Notes: generated by a model from the letters alone, not told the origin. A stretch of 64,000 nucleotides of DNA from Lysinibacillus parviboronicapiens (GCF_003049575.1 NZ_PYWI01000006.1:62001-126000); one strand, 5' to 3'; shown: positions 33,268 to 41,357, counted from the first letter of the stretch. A program made the numbers and translations.

Positions 33268-33310
33268 ATAAAAAGGTCCAATACGTATCTTTTGTACATA
33301 TTGGACGGTT
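33268..33310 (-). terminator. Terminator of the repeat-protein gene
   Basis: On the minus strand CCGTCCAATATGTAC / GATACGTATTGGACC then TTTTTATGG; lies after the stop of the 476-aa gene. Confidence 0.75.
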
Positions 33311-33364
33311 TAAAAAATTAGTGTTGATCTCATGTATTTATGCCCTATACCCCACAACTTATAG

Positions 33365-34795
33365 TTAACTCCATTTTCTAAAGAAATTGAAAAACGAATT
33401 CTTTTCTTTCTTATTTTCCTTATTTTCTTCTACAGTTGGCCCTGCTATAAGGTCAGGTTGCTTGTTTACCTCTTCAAGTGGTAGATGAATTTCATCGACT
33501 TCCCCTGATGAAGCTTCAAAAACTTTGAAATCATGTGCTGCGGTTGCAGAAGAATTATCGGAATAGACAGGTTCATTTAGTTTTTCAAAATTTTTATGGT
33601 GACCCGGTTCGTGAACTTGCTGAGCAATGGCATCATTGCTAGAAGCATTCACCTGTTGAGCATTGACATAGTCGTCAGGTTCAATAGCTTGCTGAGCACT
33701 TACATGGTCGTCAGGTTCAATAGCTTGCTGAGCACTCACATGGTCGTCAGGTTCAATAGCTTGCTGAGCACTTACATGGTCGTCAGGTTCAATAGCTTGC
33801 TGAGCACTTACATGGTCGTCAGGTTCAATAGCTTGCTGAGCACTTACATGGTCGTCAGGTTCAATAGCTTGCTGAGCACTCACATGGTCGTCAGGTTCAA
33901 TAACTTGTTGAGCACTCACATGGTCGTCAGGTTCAATAGCTTGCTGAGCACTTACATGGTCGTCAGGTTCATGTGTTTTTTCAGATGCTACATCATTGAC
34001 AGATTCATTAACAATAGAAGAATTTAAGACGTTATTATCGATGGATTCGTTGTTAATAGCAGGCAAAACAGTTTTAGGATCGTAAATACTAACGGGTATT
34101 TCCTGTGCGTCAGTAGCCTTTTTAAAATGGAAGGTTGATTCTACAGTGGTATTTCTGTATAGGCCATTATAGATTTGGCTTGGGTGCGTATTTATCGATT
34201 GAAAGTATTGTTGATTAAAATGACGTTCTTCGGGCTTATTTCCCTGTATGTCATTTCCTGTAGAAGGTATTCCATTGTTTAAAGTTAATTGCATCGTTGT
34301 TGCTTTTCCTGCCAAACTCTGGAGCAATTTATAAGATGGCTGTTTTGATGTAATAGTGGATTGGTCTGGTGTCTGTGTGATTCTAGGATGCCTTTGTGAA
34401 GTGTTTGTCGTCGTAGGAGAATTTTTTTCAATGGTAGGTGCAGCTAATGTGGCTGGAGCTTCATTAACTTCAATTGTTAGTAATCGGTTTAAAACTGTAA
34501 AAATTTCTTGATTCATTTCGTCAATGGTTTGATTCAAGGACTCAATTTGTGTCGATAGCAGCTTTATTTGATCCTCATATCCCCTGATGTGTGAATTTTG
34601 CTTATCATCTAATGTTTCTGTGAGCCCTTCCAAATGTGCCATTTGCGTTTTTAGTCCATCAAACTCGTTTTTCATAAATAGAAAATCTTCAATTGACGTC
34701 CCCATTTTTAATGAAGTTAATGTTTCCCTGTAGGAGTTGATTTTCTGTTTTAATTTTTCAATTTCTTGAGTGGAGTACAATTTAGAGTCTTCCAT
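33365..34795 (-). CDS. Coiled-coil protein with 12-residue tandem repeats, putative spore-surface protein
   Basis: 476 aa with no signal peptide or membrane segment. About residues 1-105 form a coiled coil (EIEKLKQKINSYRETLTSLK, GYEDQIKLLSTQIESLNQTI). Residues 115-270 are Ser/Thr/Asn-rich and disordered. Then nine copies of EPDDHVSAQQAI (last ones drifting to EPDDYVNAQQV), an acidic tail and a short basic C-terminus (NKKEKNSFFNFFRKWS). GGGGTG precedes the ATG. Divergent from the Cys-rich gene at 35043 and next to the BclB-like gene, so a spore-coat or exosporium role is likely; I do not recognise a named family. Confidence 0.8.
   Translation of the reverse strand: MEDSKLYSTQEIEKLKQKINSYRETLTSLKMGTSIEDFLFMKNEFDGLKTQMAHLEGLTETLDDKQNSHIRGYEDQIKLLSTQIESLNQTIDEMNQEIFTVLNRLLTIEVNEAPATLAAPTIEKNSPTTTNTSQRHPRITQTPDQSTITSKQPSYKLLQSLAGKATTMQLTLNNGIPSTGNDIQGNKPEERHFNQQYFQSINTHPSQIYNGLYRNTTVESTFHFKKATDAQEIPVSIYDPKTVLPAINNESIDNNVLNSSIVNESVNDVASEKTHEPDDHVSAQQAIEPDDHVSAQQVIEPDDHVSAQQAIEPDDHVSAQQAIEPDDHVSAQQAIEPDDHVSAQQAIEPDDHVSAQQAIEPDDHVSAQQAIEPDDYVNAQQVNASSNDAIAQQVHEPGHHKNFEKLNEPVYSDNSSATAAHDFKVFEASSGEVDEIHLPLEEVNKQPDLIAGPTVEENKENKKEKNSFFNFFRKWS
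33660..33973 (-). repeat. 36-bp in-frame tandem repeats within the coding region
   Basis: GTCGTCAGGTTCAATAGCTT recurs at 36-base steps (33671, 33707 ... 33959), nine times on the plus strand; almost identical, with silent and few coding changes. Each encodes EPDDHVSAQQAI on the minus strand. Such arrays vary in copy number between strains by slippage. Confidence 0.95.
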
Positions 34796-34979
34796 TGCAT
34801 TTCACCCCTTTCAGTCCTTTAATATTTTATTAAAAATATTGTCTTTCTGTTACAAATACACCGGTCCTTTTCAACATTTAAGTTCCTCTTTAAAAGGAGT
34901 CCTTTGTAAGTAAACATGATGCATAACGATATGTGTGACTTTTAATAAATATCATGCAGAACTATTTATTAGCCCATGC

Positions 34980-35004
34980 ACTTATAGCTAGAATACATAT
35001 GCTA
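34980..35004 (+). promoter_or_regulatory. Candidate sigma-K promoter of the spore-surface genes
   Basis: CATATGCTA (34996-35004) fits the sigma-K -10 consensus CATANNNTA; AC at 34980-34981 could be the -35, though its 14-base spacing is shorter than usual. It is about 35 bases before a strong ribosome site. Late mother-cell expression would suit surface genes, but the assignment is tentative. Confidence 0.45.
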
Positions 35005-35042
35005 CAAACGAAAGATAAAAAACTTATGGAGGTGTCAAAAGG

Positions 35043-35681
35043 ATGCAAGATATTATGCCATCCCAGGCGCAGGAACTAATTTGTATAAATGTCGATAAGG
35101 TATATGACTGGATTGTAAAGGAAATGTCATTTGATATTTCTCCTACAGGACCAATTACTTTCCCAGGCGTAACACCAGGGACTATTTTGACGGGTGCAAC
35201 AGTTACATGTAGAGTAATTCCAGCAGCTACAAATCCAATTGTTATCTTGAACCGTGAGAATCGCCAATTCTCTATTGATGGATCAACAGTTTGTCTACAG
35301 CATTTAAACATCCAAAAGAATTTCATTCTTACGATTGTTGTTACTTTACCTACTGGTACTGTTTTCACAAGCACAGAAATCCCGGTTTCACGCTGTGAGC
35401 AAGTTACATTATGTGCACCTAAAGGGACAGATGTAGAAATTTTATATACGGATTTAGATTGCTTCGTATGTACAACTGGAACACTTACAGCTGGAACAGG
35501 TACAATCACGTTTTCTGCGTTAACAATTACTGTAGCTGTTTGTCAAAGTATCCAATCTACTTTCCCAGTTACTGTAGAATTCTTAGCAACTTTCTGCGAA
35601 CCAAGAGCAGATTTACCATTCTCATGCCCAACTGCAGTACGTCCAAAGCAATGCTCTATTATTTTCCCAACTGGCGGTTAA
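35043..35681 (+). CDS. Cys-containing beta-rich protein, putative spore-surface component
   Basis: 212 aa without signal peptide. The opening AQELICINVDKVYDWIVKEM has a form I associate with spore-layer proteins of Bacillales; the rest is Thr/Val/Ile-rich beta sequence (FPGVTPGTILTGATVTCRVI, FILTIVVTLPTGTVFT, TAGTGTITFSALTITVAVCQ) with about eleven Cys, possibly disulfide-linked as in exosporium or appendage subunits. GGAGGTG precedes the ATG, and a sigma-K-like -10 lies upstream. It is terminated separately from the following genes. No named family recognised; spore-surface role inferred from content and neighbours. Confidence 0.75.
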   Translation: MQDIMPSQAQELICINVDKVYDWIVKEMSFDISPTGPITFPGVTPGTILTGATVTCRVIPAATNPIVILNRENRQFSIDGSTVCLQHLNIQKNFILTIVVTLPTGTVFTSTEIPVSRCEQVTLCAPKGTDVEILYTDLDCFVCTTGTLTAGTGTITFSALTITVAVCQSIQSTFPVTVEFLATFCEPRADLPFSCPTAVRPKQCSIIFPTGG

Positions 35682-35714
35682 TAGTGCTAACGCATAACAA
35701 AAAGTCATATCTTG

Positions 35715-35741
35715 AAGAGAGGGTAATCCTCTCTTTTTTTT
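35715..35741 (+). terminator. Terminator after the Cys-rich gene
   Basis: AAGAGAGG GTAAT CCTCTCTT with a following run of T. Confidence 0.88.
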
Positions 35742-35845
35742 CTGTTTAGGGCAGTGCTGGCGGATTAACTAGGGGCAGGCGCCTCGATAGTTGTACTTTA
35801 ATGTATTTGGTTAAATATCCTATACAAAAAAAGGAGGCCGTAATT

Positions 35846-36421
35846 GTGAAAACTGGCAGAACGAATGTAGAAGAGAAAATTAATGAAATAAAAGAACAAA
35901 CAGAATTATACGTCAATGAAATTAAAAAGATGGTTGAGGGACTCATTATTCCTGATACGGTAAACATTATTAGTTATTTCACTTCTTCGTTCAATATTTC
36001 TTATGATTCTGAACAGGAGAGCTTATGTTTGGGTTCGTTCCACATTCGAAACATTGGCAATCAGCCACTCACAAATCCATATTTGTGTATAAAATTACCC
36101 GAAGATTCTCCTTTTTCCTTCTCAGGACGCTATGTGTATGAACACTTCAAACAAAATTTAAAAGGGCCGACCAGTTGGGAACGAATAAATGATAAATCAA
36201 GTAATGAAGAATTTTGGCTTAAGCCATTAGAAAAAACATCTCTTGAGCCCAATGAAACCCTTTCATTTTCAAATTTTCAGATTAAATGGTCACATAATTT
36301 ATCTTATTCAGGAACAATTATGGGGTTTACATATTGCGATCAGCTAAAAGAGGGGGTTGCTGTTTTAAATCCTATCAATCTCAATGGAATCAGTCGTGGA
36401 CAGGAGGATGAAAATGAGTGA
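35846..36421 (+). CDS. Hypothetical protein with N-terminal helix and beta domain
   Basis: 191 aa from GTG 35846, eight bases after AAGGAGG; an earlier in-frame start at 35801 has no site. The N-terminus is a charged helix (EEKINEIKEQTELYVNEIKK); residues 45-190 are beta-rich (LCLGSFHIRNIGNQPLTNPY, ETLSFSNFQIKWSHNLSYSG). No signal peptide. Its end overlaps the next gene, and three genes (to 37576) form one operon with coiled-coil partners. I recognise no family; cluster context suggests a spore-layer or assembly protein. Confidence 0.75.
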   Translation: MKTGRTNVEEKINEIKEQTELYVNEIKKMVEGLIIPDTVNIISYFTSSFNISYDSEQESLCLGSFHIRNIGNQPLTNPYLCIKLPEDSPFSFSGRYVYEHFKQNLKGPTSWERINDKSSNEEFWLKPLEKTSLEPNETLSFSNFQIKWSHNLSYSGTIMGFTYCDQLKEGVAVLNPINLNGISRGQEDENE

Positions 36422-36716
36422 GTTAGATGACAAGGAGCAAGATGTTGTAATGGAACACATCATCCACCAATTTTTGAAAGAACAGCGTAATAAATTACTG
36501 GATAATGGAAAGGTAAATGATAATAGTTTTGCATTTCTAGAAAAAACTACACTGAATTTACTGTTAGCCTATCTGTTATCGGGAGAAAGCCGTGGTAAGA
36601 GTGAAATAGCAAATGAAGAATTTGAATTATTGATCTTAAAACAGCTTGACGACATCATGGACACTAACCAAAAGCAATTTGAAGAGATCATTGATTTACT
36701 TAGAGAAATTACGTGA
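36414..36716 (+). CDS. Small helical hypothetical protein
   Basis: 100 aa, ATG 36414 after AGGAGG, overlapping the previous stop by 8 bases. The sequence is helical and acidic (DKEQDVVMEHIIHQFLKEQR, LEKTTLNLLLAYLLSGES, KQFEEIIDLLREIT). An in-frame start at 36384 lies within the upstream gene and lacks a site. It sits between the beta-domain gene and the coiled-coil gene in one operon and may be an adaptor between them. Function unknown. Confidence 0.75.
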   Translation: MSELDDKEQDVVMEHIIHQFLKEQRNKLLDNGKVNDNSFAFLEKTTLNLLLAYLLSGESRGKSEIANEEFELLILKQLDDIMDTNQKQFEEIIDLLREIT

Positions 36717-36730
36717 TAGGAGGTACCAAT

Positions 36731-37576
36731 GTGGATAATGAGAGCGTTAGAAATAATGACCCTATTCAGCTACAACAAATGATTATTTTTTTAAGAGCAG
36801 AATTAGCCAAGTATAAGAATGAAGTGGAAAGACTTAGAGATAGCGATTATTATTCACTAGTACTTCGGCTAGAACGAGAGAATGTCCAATTAACAAACCG
36901 AGAAAAAGAGCTTACACTGGAGCTCATCAAGTTAAAGAGAGAATTAGAAAAAGAGGTAACGCAATATCAAGAAGATATTCAGATGAGAGAAATTCAACGA
37001 AAGAAGCATGTTTCTTCAATTGAGGCTCTCTTGAAGGATAAAAATGATTTGCGCATGGAAAATGAACAATTAATGGGAGCGCTAAAAGCCGCAGAGGACG
37101 AATTGAGGTCATTTAAAAAGGAGAGGCAGGAAGTCATGGTGGCAGATTATAAAACTGCTATCGAAAATCTAGAAAATAAGCTAATTGATTTTACGGAAAT
37201 AACAAACAAACAAATGGAAAATATTGTTGAAGAATTGGGAACGACTCGTAGAGAACTGAGTGGGTCCGATAATATCAATTACTATTTAGTAAAAGAGATA
37301 GAAGAAAAAAGAGTAGAAAATGATAAACTTTTGAACGAAATAGCTGAATTAAATCATCATATTGAACTTCTTTCAAAGAGTAACCCTTCCCTTTTAAGTG
37401 GAAAAAACATTCTAAATTCTCAAGTTTTTTCTGACTTAGATGCCCAAGTAAAAAAGATACTAGATCAATCTGTAGGTTTCGAAGGACAGTTAGATGCTAA
37501 ATTGCGTATTCTTGATGACTTAGAACAGAAGTTGAATCAGCTTGCTATTGAAATAGAAGTCAATAGAACAATGTAA
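36731..37576 (+). CDS. Long coiled-coil protein
   Basis: 281 aa from GTG 36731, seven bases after AGGAGG. Almost the whole length shows heptads (LRAELAKYKNEVERLRDSDY, NREKELTLELIKLKRELEKE, LENKLIDFTEITNKQMENIV), suggesting an extended rod. No signal peptide or membrane segment, hence mother-cell or cytoplasmic scaffold rather than an exported protein. It ends the three-gene operon and is followed by a strong terminator. Resembles no named family that I know; the neighbouring BclB-like and repeat proteins suggest spore-layer structure. Confidence 0.75.
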   Translation: MDNESVRNNDPIQLQQMIIFLRAELAKYKNEVERLRDSDYYSLVLRLERENVQLTNREKELTLELIKLKRELEKEVTQYQEDIQMREIQRKKHVSSIEALLKDKNDLRMENEQLMGALKAAEDELRSFKKERQEVMVADYKTAIENLENKLIDFTEITNKQMENIVEELGTTRRELSGSDNINYYLVKEIEEKRVENDKLLNEIAELNHHIELLSKSNPSLLSGKNILNSQVFSDLDAQVKKILDQSVGFEGQLDAKLRILDDLEQKLNQLAIEIEVNRTM

Positions 37577-37634
37577 TTGGGAAATGTATTATGCTTAGAG
37601 AAAATTCTATTACTATAATTTTCATACAACGATT

Positions 37635-37681
37635 GGACTGTTGCAAAAGTAATGATGGACACTTTTGCAATAGTCCTTTTA
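37635..37681 (+). terminator. Terminator of the coiled-coil operon
   Basis: Stem GGACTGTTGCAAAAGT / ACTTTTGCAATAGTCC (one mismatch) followed by TTTTA. Confidence 0.9.
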
Positions 37682-37715
37682 TACGCATATAATTATAAAA
37701 TTTTTCCTTCAAAGA

Positions 37716-37752
37716 GCGGGTAGTTGAGTGATGAGGTGAGTTAACTACCCGT
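37716..37752 (-). terminator. Hairpin downstream of rpmG
   Basis: GCGGGTAGTT / AACTACCCGT with 17 bases between; on the minus strand it follows the L33 stop by about 45 bases, with a weak A/T tail. It may also be a drifted relative of the palindromic element. Confidence 0.45.
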
Positions 37753-37798
37753 AAGTAACGGTGCAACTGATTTCGATGGGCACATAATCTGTTTTACT

Positions 37799-37948
37799 TT
37801 ATTTTGTTTCTCTGTGTAAGGTAACTTTTTTCAAACGAGGTGAATATTTTTTGAGTTCTAATCGTTCAGGGTTATTTCTTTTGTTTTTTGTAGTGATATA
37901 ATTTCTATCTCCTGTTTCAGTACAGGCTAGTGTAACTTGCACACGCAT
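37799..37948 (-). CDS. rpmG: 50S ribosomal protein L33, zinc-independent (C-minus) paralogue
   Basis: 49 aa clearly L33: [40 protein letters not shown], ending LHRETK. Zinc-binding L33 carries two CxxC pairs; here only one Cys remains (ACTETG; SPRLKK in place of CPHCKK), so it is the C-minus form that replaces the zinc form when zinc is scarce. A Zur-like box stands just upstream and a COG0523 GTPase is divergent, both fitting the Zur regulon. GAAGG lies 8 bases before the ATG. Confidence 0.93.
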   Translation of the reverse strand: MRVQVTLACTETGDRNYITTKNKRNNPERLELKKYSPRLKKVTLHRETK

Positions 37949-37964
37949 AACAATGCCTTCTTTC

Positions 37965-37985
37965 AAGTAGTAATAATTACGCTTT
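37965..37985. promoter_or_regulatory. Zur box of rpmG
   Basis: Core GTAGTAATAATTACGC, symmetrical around the centre and close to the Bacillus Zur consensus (TCGTAAT-N-ATTACGA); lies 17 bases upstream of the L33 start. Confidence 0.8.
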
Positions 37986-38071
37986 ACAAGATATTATTTT
38001 TGCTTTTCTTTGTCAATAAAAAATAAAGAATGTTGCATATTAACATTCTTTGTGCTTTAATTACAAAATAT

Positions 38072-38092
38072 AAATAGTAATGATTACGATTT
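38072..38092. promoter_or_regulatory. Zur box of the COG0523 gene
   Basis: Core AGTAATGATTACGATTT matches the Bacillus Zur consensus with about one difference in the left arm; 17 bases upstream of the ATG at 38110, so a bound Zur would block transcription or its elongation. Confidence 0.85.
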
Positions 38093-38109
38093 GGGAGTGG
38101 TTAAAGAAC

Positions 38110-39303
38110 ATGACAAAGAAAATTCCAGTTACAGTTTTAAGTGGTTATTTAGGTTCGGGGAAGACTACCATGATGAACCATGTCCTACAAAATGAGCAAA
38201 ATCTGCGTGTCGCAGTGATTGTCAATGATATGAGCGAAATCAATATTGACGCTGAGTTAATTGCGAATGGGAGTGGTATTTCACGAACTGAAGAAAAATT
38301 TGTAGAGCTATCAAATGGCTGTATTTGCTGTACATTACGTGAAGATTTACTGCAAGAGGTAGAGCGTCTCGCAAGGCTTGGGAATATAGATTATATTTTG
38401 ATCGAATCGACAGGCATTAGTGAGCCAATTCCAGTTGCACAAACATTTAGCTATTTGGATGAGGAACTTGATATTGACCTCACAAAGTTTTGTCGGCTCG
38501 ATACAATGGTGACTGTAGTTGATGCCAATCGTTTCTGGCATGATTTTCAATCAGGAGAGAGTCTGTTAGCACGTAAGGAAGCAGTAGGTGAATTAGATGA
38601 GCGGGATGTTGCGGATTTACTGATTGACCAAATTGAGTTTTGCGACGTCCTTGTCCTGAACAAATGTGACTTAGTGTCAGAGGTTGAGCTTGCAAGATTA
38701 GAAAGAATTCTACGTGCATTACAACCAGAAGCCAAATTAATTCGGACAAAAAATGGTGTTATAGAGCCAGCAGAAATTTTAAATACAGGACGTTTTAACT
38801 TCGAACGTGTATCTGAATCTGCTGGTTGGTTAAAAGAATTAGAGCTTGGGCATGAAAATCATACACCAGAGACGGAGGAGTATGGCATCACTTCGTTCAC
38901 CTATCAGCGTAGAAAGCCATTTCACCCACTGCGCTTTGTGGAATGGTGTGACAATATGCCAGCATCTATTGTCCGTGCTAAAGGAATTATCTGGAGCGCA
39001 AAACATCAGGAAGTGGCATTATTACTGTCACAGGCTGGCTCCTCCGCAAAAATCGAGCCTGTTTCCTATTGGGTGGCAGCTTTACCTGAAGCACAACAGC
39101 AGGATGTCTTTTTACAAAGCCCGGAAGTATTAAAGGATTGGGATGCGCTATATGGTGATCGTTTGACACAACTCGTCATTATCGGTATTGATTTAGATAA
39201 AAAGGCAATTATACAAGAGCTCGACGCTTGTCTCTTGTCTGATAAAGAATTAAATGAACCATGGGAGAATTTAAAAGATCCATTCAATTGGGAATGGAGT
39301 TAG
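38110..39303 (+). CDS. COG0523 GTPase, zinc metallochaperone (YciC/ZagA type)
   Basis: 397 aa. Walker A LSGYLGSGKTTMM, the COG0523 metal motif NGCICCTLRED (CxCC), Walker B ILIESTGISEP, base motif VLNKCDL and a C-terminal CobW domain (EYGITSFTYQRRKPFHPLRF). YciC/ZagA proteins bind zinc at CxCC and deliver it to client enzymes under deficiency. The Zur box upstream and the divergent C-minus L33 gene support zinc over cobalt as metal. ATG 38110 follows GGGAGTGG; an in-frame ATG at 38080 lies inside the Zur box. Confidence 0.93.
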   Translation: MTKKIPVTVLSGYLGSGKTTMMNHVLQNEQNLRVAVIVNDMSEINIDAELIANGSGISRTEEKFVELSNGCICCTLREDLLQEVERLARLGNIDYILIESTGISEPIPVAQTFSYLDEELDIDLTKFCRLDTMVTVVDANRFWHDFQSGESLLARKEAVGELDERDVADLLIDQIEFCDVLVLNKCDLVSEVELARLERILRALQPEAKLIRTKNGVIEPAEILNTGRFNFERVSESAGWLKELELGHENHTPETEEYGITSFTYQRRKPFHPLRFVEWCDNMPASIVRAKGIIWSAKHQEVALLLSQAGSSAKIEPVSYWVAALPEAQQQDVFLQSPEVLKDWDALYGDRLTQLVIIGIDLDKKAIIQELDACLLSDKELNEPWENLKDPFNWEWS

Positions 39304-39394
39304 AGAAATTAATTAGGTTGTACCATTCCATATCAGAGACACATTACTCTTTCTTTTGATCGAAATGGTTATAGATAGGCTCCTACAATATAAA

Positions 39395-39430
39395 ACTACC
39401 TCAAATTACTTTTGAGGTAGCTCCTTTTTA
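39395..39430 (+). terminator. Terminator between convergent genes
   Basis: CTACCTCAAA / TTTGAGGTAG then CTCCTTTTTA; it overlaps the 3' end of the convergent methyltransferase gene. Confidence 0.8.
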
Positions 39431-39948
39431 AATATCTTGTTATAGTTTGTTGCTTCACGCAAGGCCTTTTCCTCAATAGGTATTCGTACGGAAAGCATTG
39501 TAATATTTAATAGTGTGAAGCAAAACGCTGTAAAGTAAGCTTGAAACATAATTGGTAGTAATAGAATTTCCAAACATACAACAGCATAATTAGGATGGCG
39601 CATAAATGTATATGGCCCCTTTTGTACAACTTCCGCACCGGGTAAAATAATAATTTTTGTATTCCAAAAAGGCCCTAGTGAATGGATGCACCAGATTCGT
39701 AATGCTTGCACGGCAATAAATAATAAAAAAAATAATGGGAATAAGGGCGAGAGTCCACTATTATTCGTGCTTACTTCGACAATTAAAAATAGAAAAAAAC
39801 TGACATGCATGGCCACCATATAGGGATAATGCGATATCCCCACTTCATACGCACCTTGCGAAATCATCCACTTTTCATTGCGTTTTGCTATAGAGACTTC
39901 TGTCAATCTTTGTAGAATGATAAGAATCAAGATAATATAAAAAAACAT
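39406..39948 (-). CDS. ypbQ: Isoprenylcysteine-methyltransferase-family protein (YpbQ), alkylpyrone O-methyltransferase
   Basis: 180 aa membrane protein with about five segments and the ICMT signature GPYTFMRHPNYAVVCLEILL plus ALRIWCIHSLGPFWNTKI. B. subtilis YpbQ methylates the alkylpyrones made by BpsA. Its ATG at 39948 comes directly after the bpsA stop, with GGAGGGAG inside the end of that gene, so the two are translated together. A start further upstream at 40023 overlaps bpsA and is rejected. Confidence 0.9.
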   Translation of the reverse strand: MFFYIILILIILQRLTEVSIAKRNEKWMISQGAYEVGISHYPYMVAMHVSFFLFLIVEVSTNNSGLSPLFPLFFLLFIAVQALRIWCIHSLGPFWNTKIIILPGAEVVQKGPYTFMRHPNYAVVCLEILLLPIMFQAYFTAFCFTLLNITMLSVRIPIEEKALREATNYNKIFKKELPQK

Positions 39949-39949
39949 G

Positions 39950-41032
39950 CTACTCCCTCCATTTAAGTAATACAGCTTCCGCACAGAAGCCGGGACCGAG
40001 AGCGACGAGCAAACCAACATCATCTACTTGACCTTCGTTTAACATAAACTGCTCTAATACATACAACACGGTAGGAGATGACATATTCCCATGACAACGT
40101 AATATTTCCCGAGAAATGTCGGTTTTTTGTTCCGCAAGATACAGTGTGTCCTCGTAGGCTTTCAATACTTTTTTGCCACCTGGATGAGCGATGAAATGAT
40201 TGAGTTGTTCACTGTATAGCTGTTGTTCTACTAAAAATTGTTCGATGAATGGGCCAAGCCATTTCGTAATAATAGAAGGAATACTCTTCTGAAAAATGAC
40301 ATGTAGACCGTTGTTTTTGATATTCCAGCCCATTACATTTTCAGAATCTGGCATCCATTTAGAACCAGTATTAAGTATAGAAGGTGTTGGCTTTTTTGTA
40401 GGTATTGTAACGTCATCCCCACAAACGAGAATACATGCGGCACCATCGGCAAATAGAGAGGCACCTATTAAATTACTTTTTGAAAAATCATTTGGCTGAA
40501 AGGTTAAGCTGCAAAGTTCGACACAAACAACAAGTACTTTTGCTTGGGGATGTGCCTGACAAAAATCATAGGCTCGACTGACACCCGCTGCTCCACCAGC
40601 GCAACCAAGACCCCAAAGTGGAATGCGCTTTAGTCTGTCTGAAAAGGACAGTTGATTCATAACGCGGGCATCAATACTTGGTGTTGAAATGCCCGTACTA
40701 CTAACAAAAATAATCGCATCAATTTCCTCAGGAGAAATCGGTGTTTCTAAGAAAGCTTCATTTTGTAAACAGGCTTGTATAACTTCAACACTGTATGTTG
40801 TTGCCAGTTCAATATATAAGTTGTTCCGTTCTTCAAAAGTATGCTCAGTACGATGCCATTCAGCTGGTACACAGAAATGGCGAGACTCAATACCACCGCT
40901 GTCAAATACTTTTAAATAACGTTCTAATTTTGGGATTTTTTTATAAAAAAGTTCCTTTGTTAGCTCTTCAGCATTTGCCTGATATAAAGTATAAGGTGGT
41001 TGATATGTACTGATGGAAACGATTTTCGACAA
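39950..41032 (-). CDS. bpsA: Type III polyketide synthase (BpsA/BcsA)
   Basis: 360 aa chalcone-synthase-fold enzyme. The catalytic Cys is in IPLWGLGCAGGAAGVSRAYD; the His and Asn are in NHFIAHPGGKKVL and CHGNMSSPTVLY. BpsA condenses fatty acyl-CoA with malonyl-CoA to form triketide alkylpyrones, which are then methylated by YpbQ; the product is a membrane lipid-like compound. TTG start with AAAGGAG before it. First gene of a two-gene operon reading away from the leader of the GTPase gene. Confidence 0.93.
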   Translation of the reverse strand: MSKIVSISTYQPPYTLYQANAEELTKELFYKKIPKLERYLKVFDSGGIESRHFCVPAEWHRTEHTFEERNNLYIELATTYSVEVIQACLQNEAFLETPISPEEIDAIIFVSSTGISTPSIDARVMNQLSFSDRLKRIPLWGLGCAGGAAGVSRAYDFCQAHPQAKVLVVCVELCSLTFQPNDFSKSNLIGASLFADGAACILVCGDDVTIPTKKPTPSILNTGSKWMPDSENVMGWNIKNNGLHVIFQKSIPSIITKWLGPFIEQFLVEQQLYSEQLNHFIAHPGGKKVLKAYEDTLYLAEQKTDISREILRCHGNMSSPTVLYVLEQFMLNEGQVDDVGLLVALGPGFCAEAVLLKWRE

Positions 41033-41108
41033 TCCAACATCTCCTTTGCAAAGTGGTCTTAGTCATTGTATGCATGTGGGGAGTGGTTACATGCTTGATA
41101 ATTTGGAT

Positions 41109-41137
41109 TTGACAATTTCAAAAGATTTCGATATATT
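41109..41137 (+). promoter_or_regulatory. Strong sigma-A promoter of the rsgA-paralogue leader
   Basis: TTGACA (41109-41114), exactly 17 bases, TATATT (41132-41137); places the start of transcription near 41144, about 340 bases before the GTPase start codon. Confidence 0.85.
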
Positions 41138-41170
41138 GGAAACAATTAATTGGAAAGTAGGTGATGTGAC

Positions 41171-41245
41171 ATGATGAATAGATCTGTTTTTAACGTACTG
41201 CAATTCGGTTTGTTCAATTTCACACGCCTAAAATTTACATGTTGA
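41171..41245 (+). CDS. Candidate 24-aa leader peptide
   Basis: ATGATG at 41171 after AGGTGATGTGAC; 24 codons containing SVFNVLQFGLFNFTRLKF and ending Thr-Cys-stop. It lies about 27 bases into the predicted transcript, followed by a small hairpin and then a perfect intrinsic terminator, all before the GTPase gene. That order is the hallmark of ribosome-stalling attenuators. Expression of the peptide is inferred, not seen. Confidence 0.6.
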   Translation: MMNRSVFNVLQFGLFNFTRLKFTC

Positions 41246-41249
41246 CCTT

Positions 41250-41279
41250 GTTTTGTAGCTAGTTAGACTTCTACAAAAA
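41250..41279 (+). promoter_or_regulatory. Leader hairpin after the leader peptide
   Basis: TTTTGTAG / CTACAAAA with a 12-base loop, immediately downstream of the leader stop codon; could be a pause or anti-terminator part. Confidence 0.5.
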
Positions 41280-41316
41280 TAAGCATACTTGTACTTTCCC
41301 TTGAACGTGCCTGTGA

Positions 41317-41357
41317 AACCTTGTAACTGCTGAATTGCAGTTACAAGGTTTTTTATT
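41317..41357 (+). terminator. Attenuator terminator in the rsgA-paralogue leader
   Basis: Perfect 14-bp stem AACCTTGTAACTGC / GCAGTTACAAGGTT with loop TGAATT and TTTTTATT after it. No gene ends just upstream on this strand, so it must limit transcription coming from the promoter at 41109. Confidence 0.88.

Noticed and set aside
33596-34027. 143-codon plus-strand frame opposite the 12-residue repeats
   Set aside because: It is the antisense shadow of the repeat region (a repeating VVRFNSLLSTYM), without a ribosome site.
35024-35509. 161-codon minus-strand frame
   Set aside because: Antisense shadow of the Cys-rich gene; that gene has the ribosome site, start and terminator on the plus strand.
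38080-38109. ATG at 38080 as start of the COG0523 GTPase
   Set aside because: It lies inside the Zur box; ATG 38110 has GGGAGTGG upstream.
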